DNA of 14,586 nt. Source: JABMRP01 sp964444795 (GTDB lineage: Bacteria > Planctomycetota > Planctomycetia > Pirellulales > Thermoguttaceae). Every line of letters starts with the position of its first letter. The stretch's first letter is position 1. The notes under the pieces are model-generated. The model was given only the letters and a program-made list of their open reading frames with translations. It did not search any database and had not been told where the DNA came from. The position numbers and the translations under genes were made by a program. The stretch lies in the NCBI GenBank assembly GCA_964444795.1, contig CAYUIQ010000220.1, forward strand, positions 1 through 14,586. Reading direction: 5' to 3'. This document shows, piece by piece, positions 14,396 to 14,586 of the stretch.

Positions 14396-14456
14396 GGGTG
14401 CGACGACGTAATTCCCTGGAACGAAGAAAGTTGTGGATATAGGTACGGACCGCGGC

Positions 14457-14484
14457 ATTGTAATGGAAGCAGATCGAGGGTCAA
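14457..14484 (-). promoter_or_regulatory. Sigma70-type promoter for lysS
   Basis: On the - strand TTGACC (14484-14479) and TACAAT (14462-14457) are separated by 16 bases, close to the TTGACA-N17-TATAAT consensus. Transcription would start near 14450 and give a leader of about 55 bases before the lysS ATG. This is the best promoter match noticed in the window and probably drives lysS and the Lol-type genes. Confidence 0.6.
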
Positions 14485-14539
14485 TGTCATCTGCCCCCGG
14501 GACGAGTATTATTCGGCATTTCGCGCGGTGGGGGCCCTT

Positions 14540-14586
14540 ATGCCGCTCCCGTTCGAAAGTGATTCGTTTAACGCCCAGCCGGAGGC
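14540..14586 (+). CDS. Possible start of a divergent gene (partial)
   Basis: An ATG at 14540 opens a + strand frame (MPLPFESDSFNAQPE) that runs off the window. A TATTAT -10-like box (14507-14512) with ATGTCA 17 bases upstream (14484-14489) could drive it, back to back with the lysS promoter. Only about 15 codons are visible and no family can be named. It could be a chance frame. Confidence 0.3.
   Translation, partial: MPLPFESDSFNAQPE

Noticed and set aside
14396..14458. Longer lysS start at 14458
   Set aside because: That ATG overlaps the -10 box of the best promoter, so it would lie upstream of the transcript start.

Overview
The window is a GC-rich, densely packed bacterial segment, most likely from a planctomycete or a close relative. 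This placement is an inference. It rests on gene content (lysS followed by LolC/E- and LolD-type genes, an LplT-PlsC fusion protein, FGE-sulfatase remnants), on the scarcity of strong Shine-Dalgarno sites, and on the abundance of large palindromic repeats. No rRNA, tRNA, CRISPR array or insertion-sequence transposase was seen.

Left, + strand (1-7108): a repeat fragment at the window edge, then dnaE2 (error-prone DNA polymerase of the ImuC type), then two translationally coupled genes that form a split phospholipid-repair system. The first joins an LplT-like lysophospholipid flippase to a PlsC acyltransferase, and the second is an acyl-ACP synthetase. Together they would flip, activate acyl chains for, and reacylate lysophospholipids. 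dnaE2 is unusual because two unrelated palindromic repeat elements (578-665 and 931-1023) lie inside its reading frame and are read through as protein.

Middle (7106-9186), an accessory-looking patch: a Tat-exported flavodoxin-fold oxidoreductase (- strand), two tiny overlapping - strand genes, one of which (54 aa) resembles the tail of a nucleotidyltransferase-like protein, a dead fragment of an FGE-sulfatase/SUMF1 domain, and a + strand type II toxin-antitoxin pair (TIGR02574-like antitoxin, RelE/ParE toxin) with overlapping hairpins in its leader.

Right, - strand (9208-14395): a housekeeping block transcribed right to left from a good promoter at 14457-14484. It contains lysS (lysyl-tRNA synthetase), a LolC/E-type permease, a LolD-type ATPase, and then, past a 67-bp palindromic repeat, a branched-chain aminotransferase (ilvE). 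The last codons of lysS are tandemly duplicated behind its stop codon. The last bases may hold the start of a divergent gene.

The main novelty candidate is the set of REPIN-like elements (two inverted copies of a short imperfect palindrome). Three sequence families occur in under 15 kb, and two of them have been absorbed as peptide insertions into the N-terminal PHP region of a DNA polymerase.
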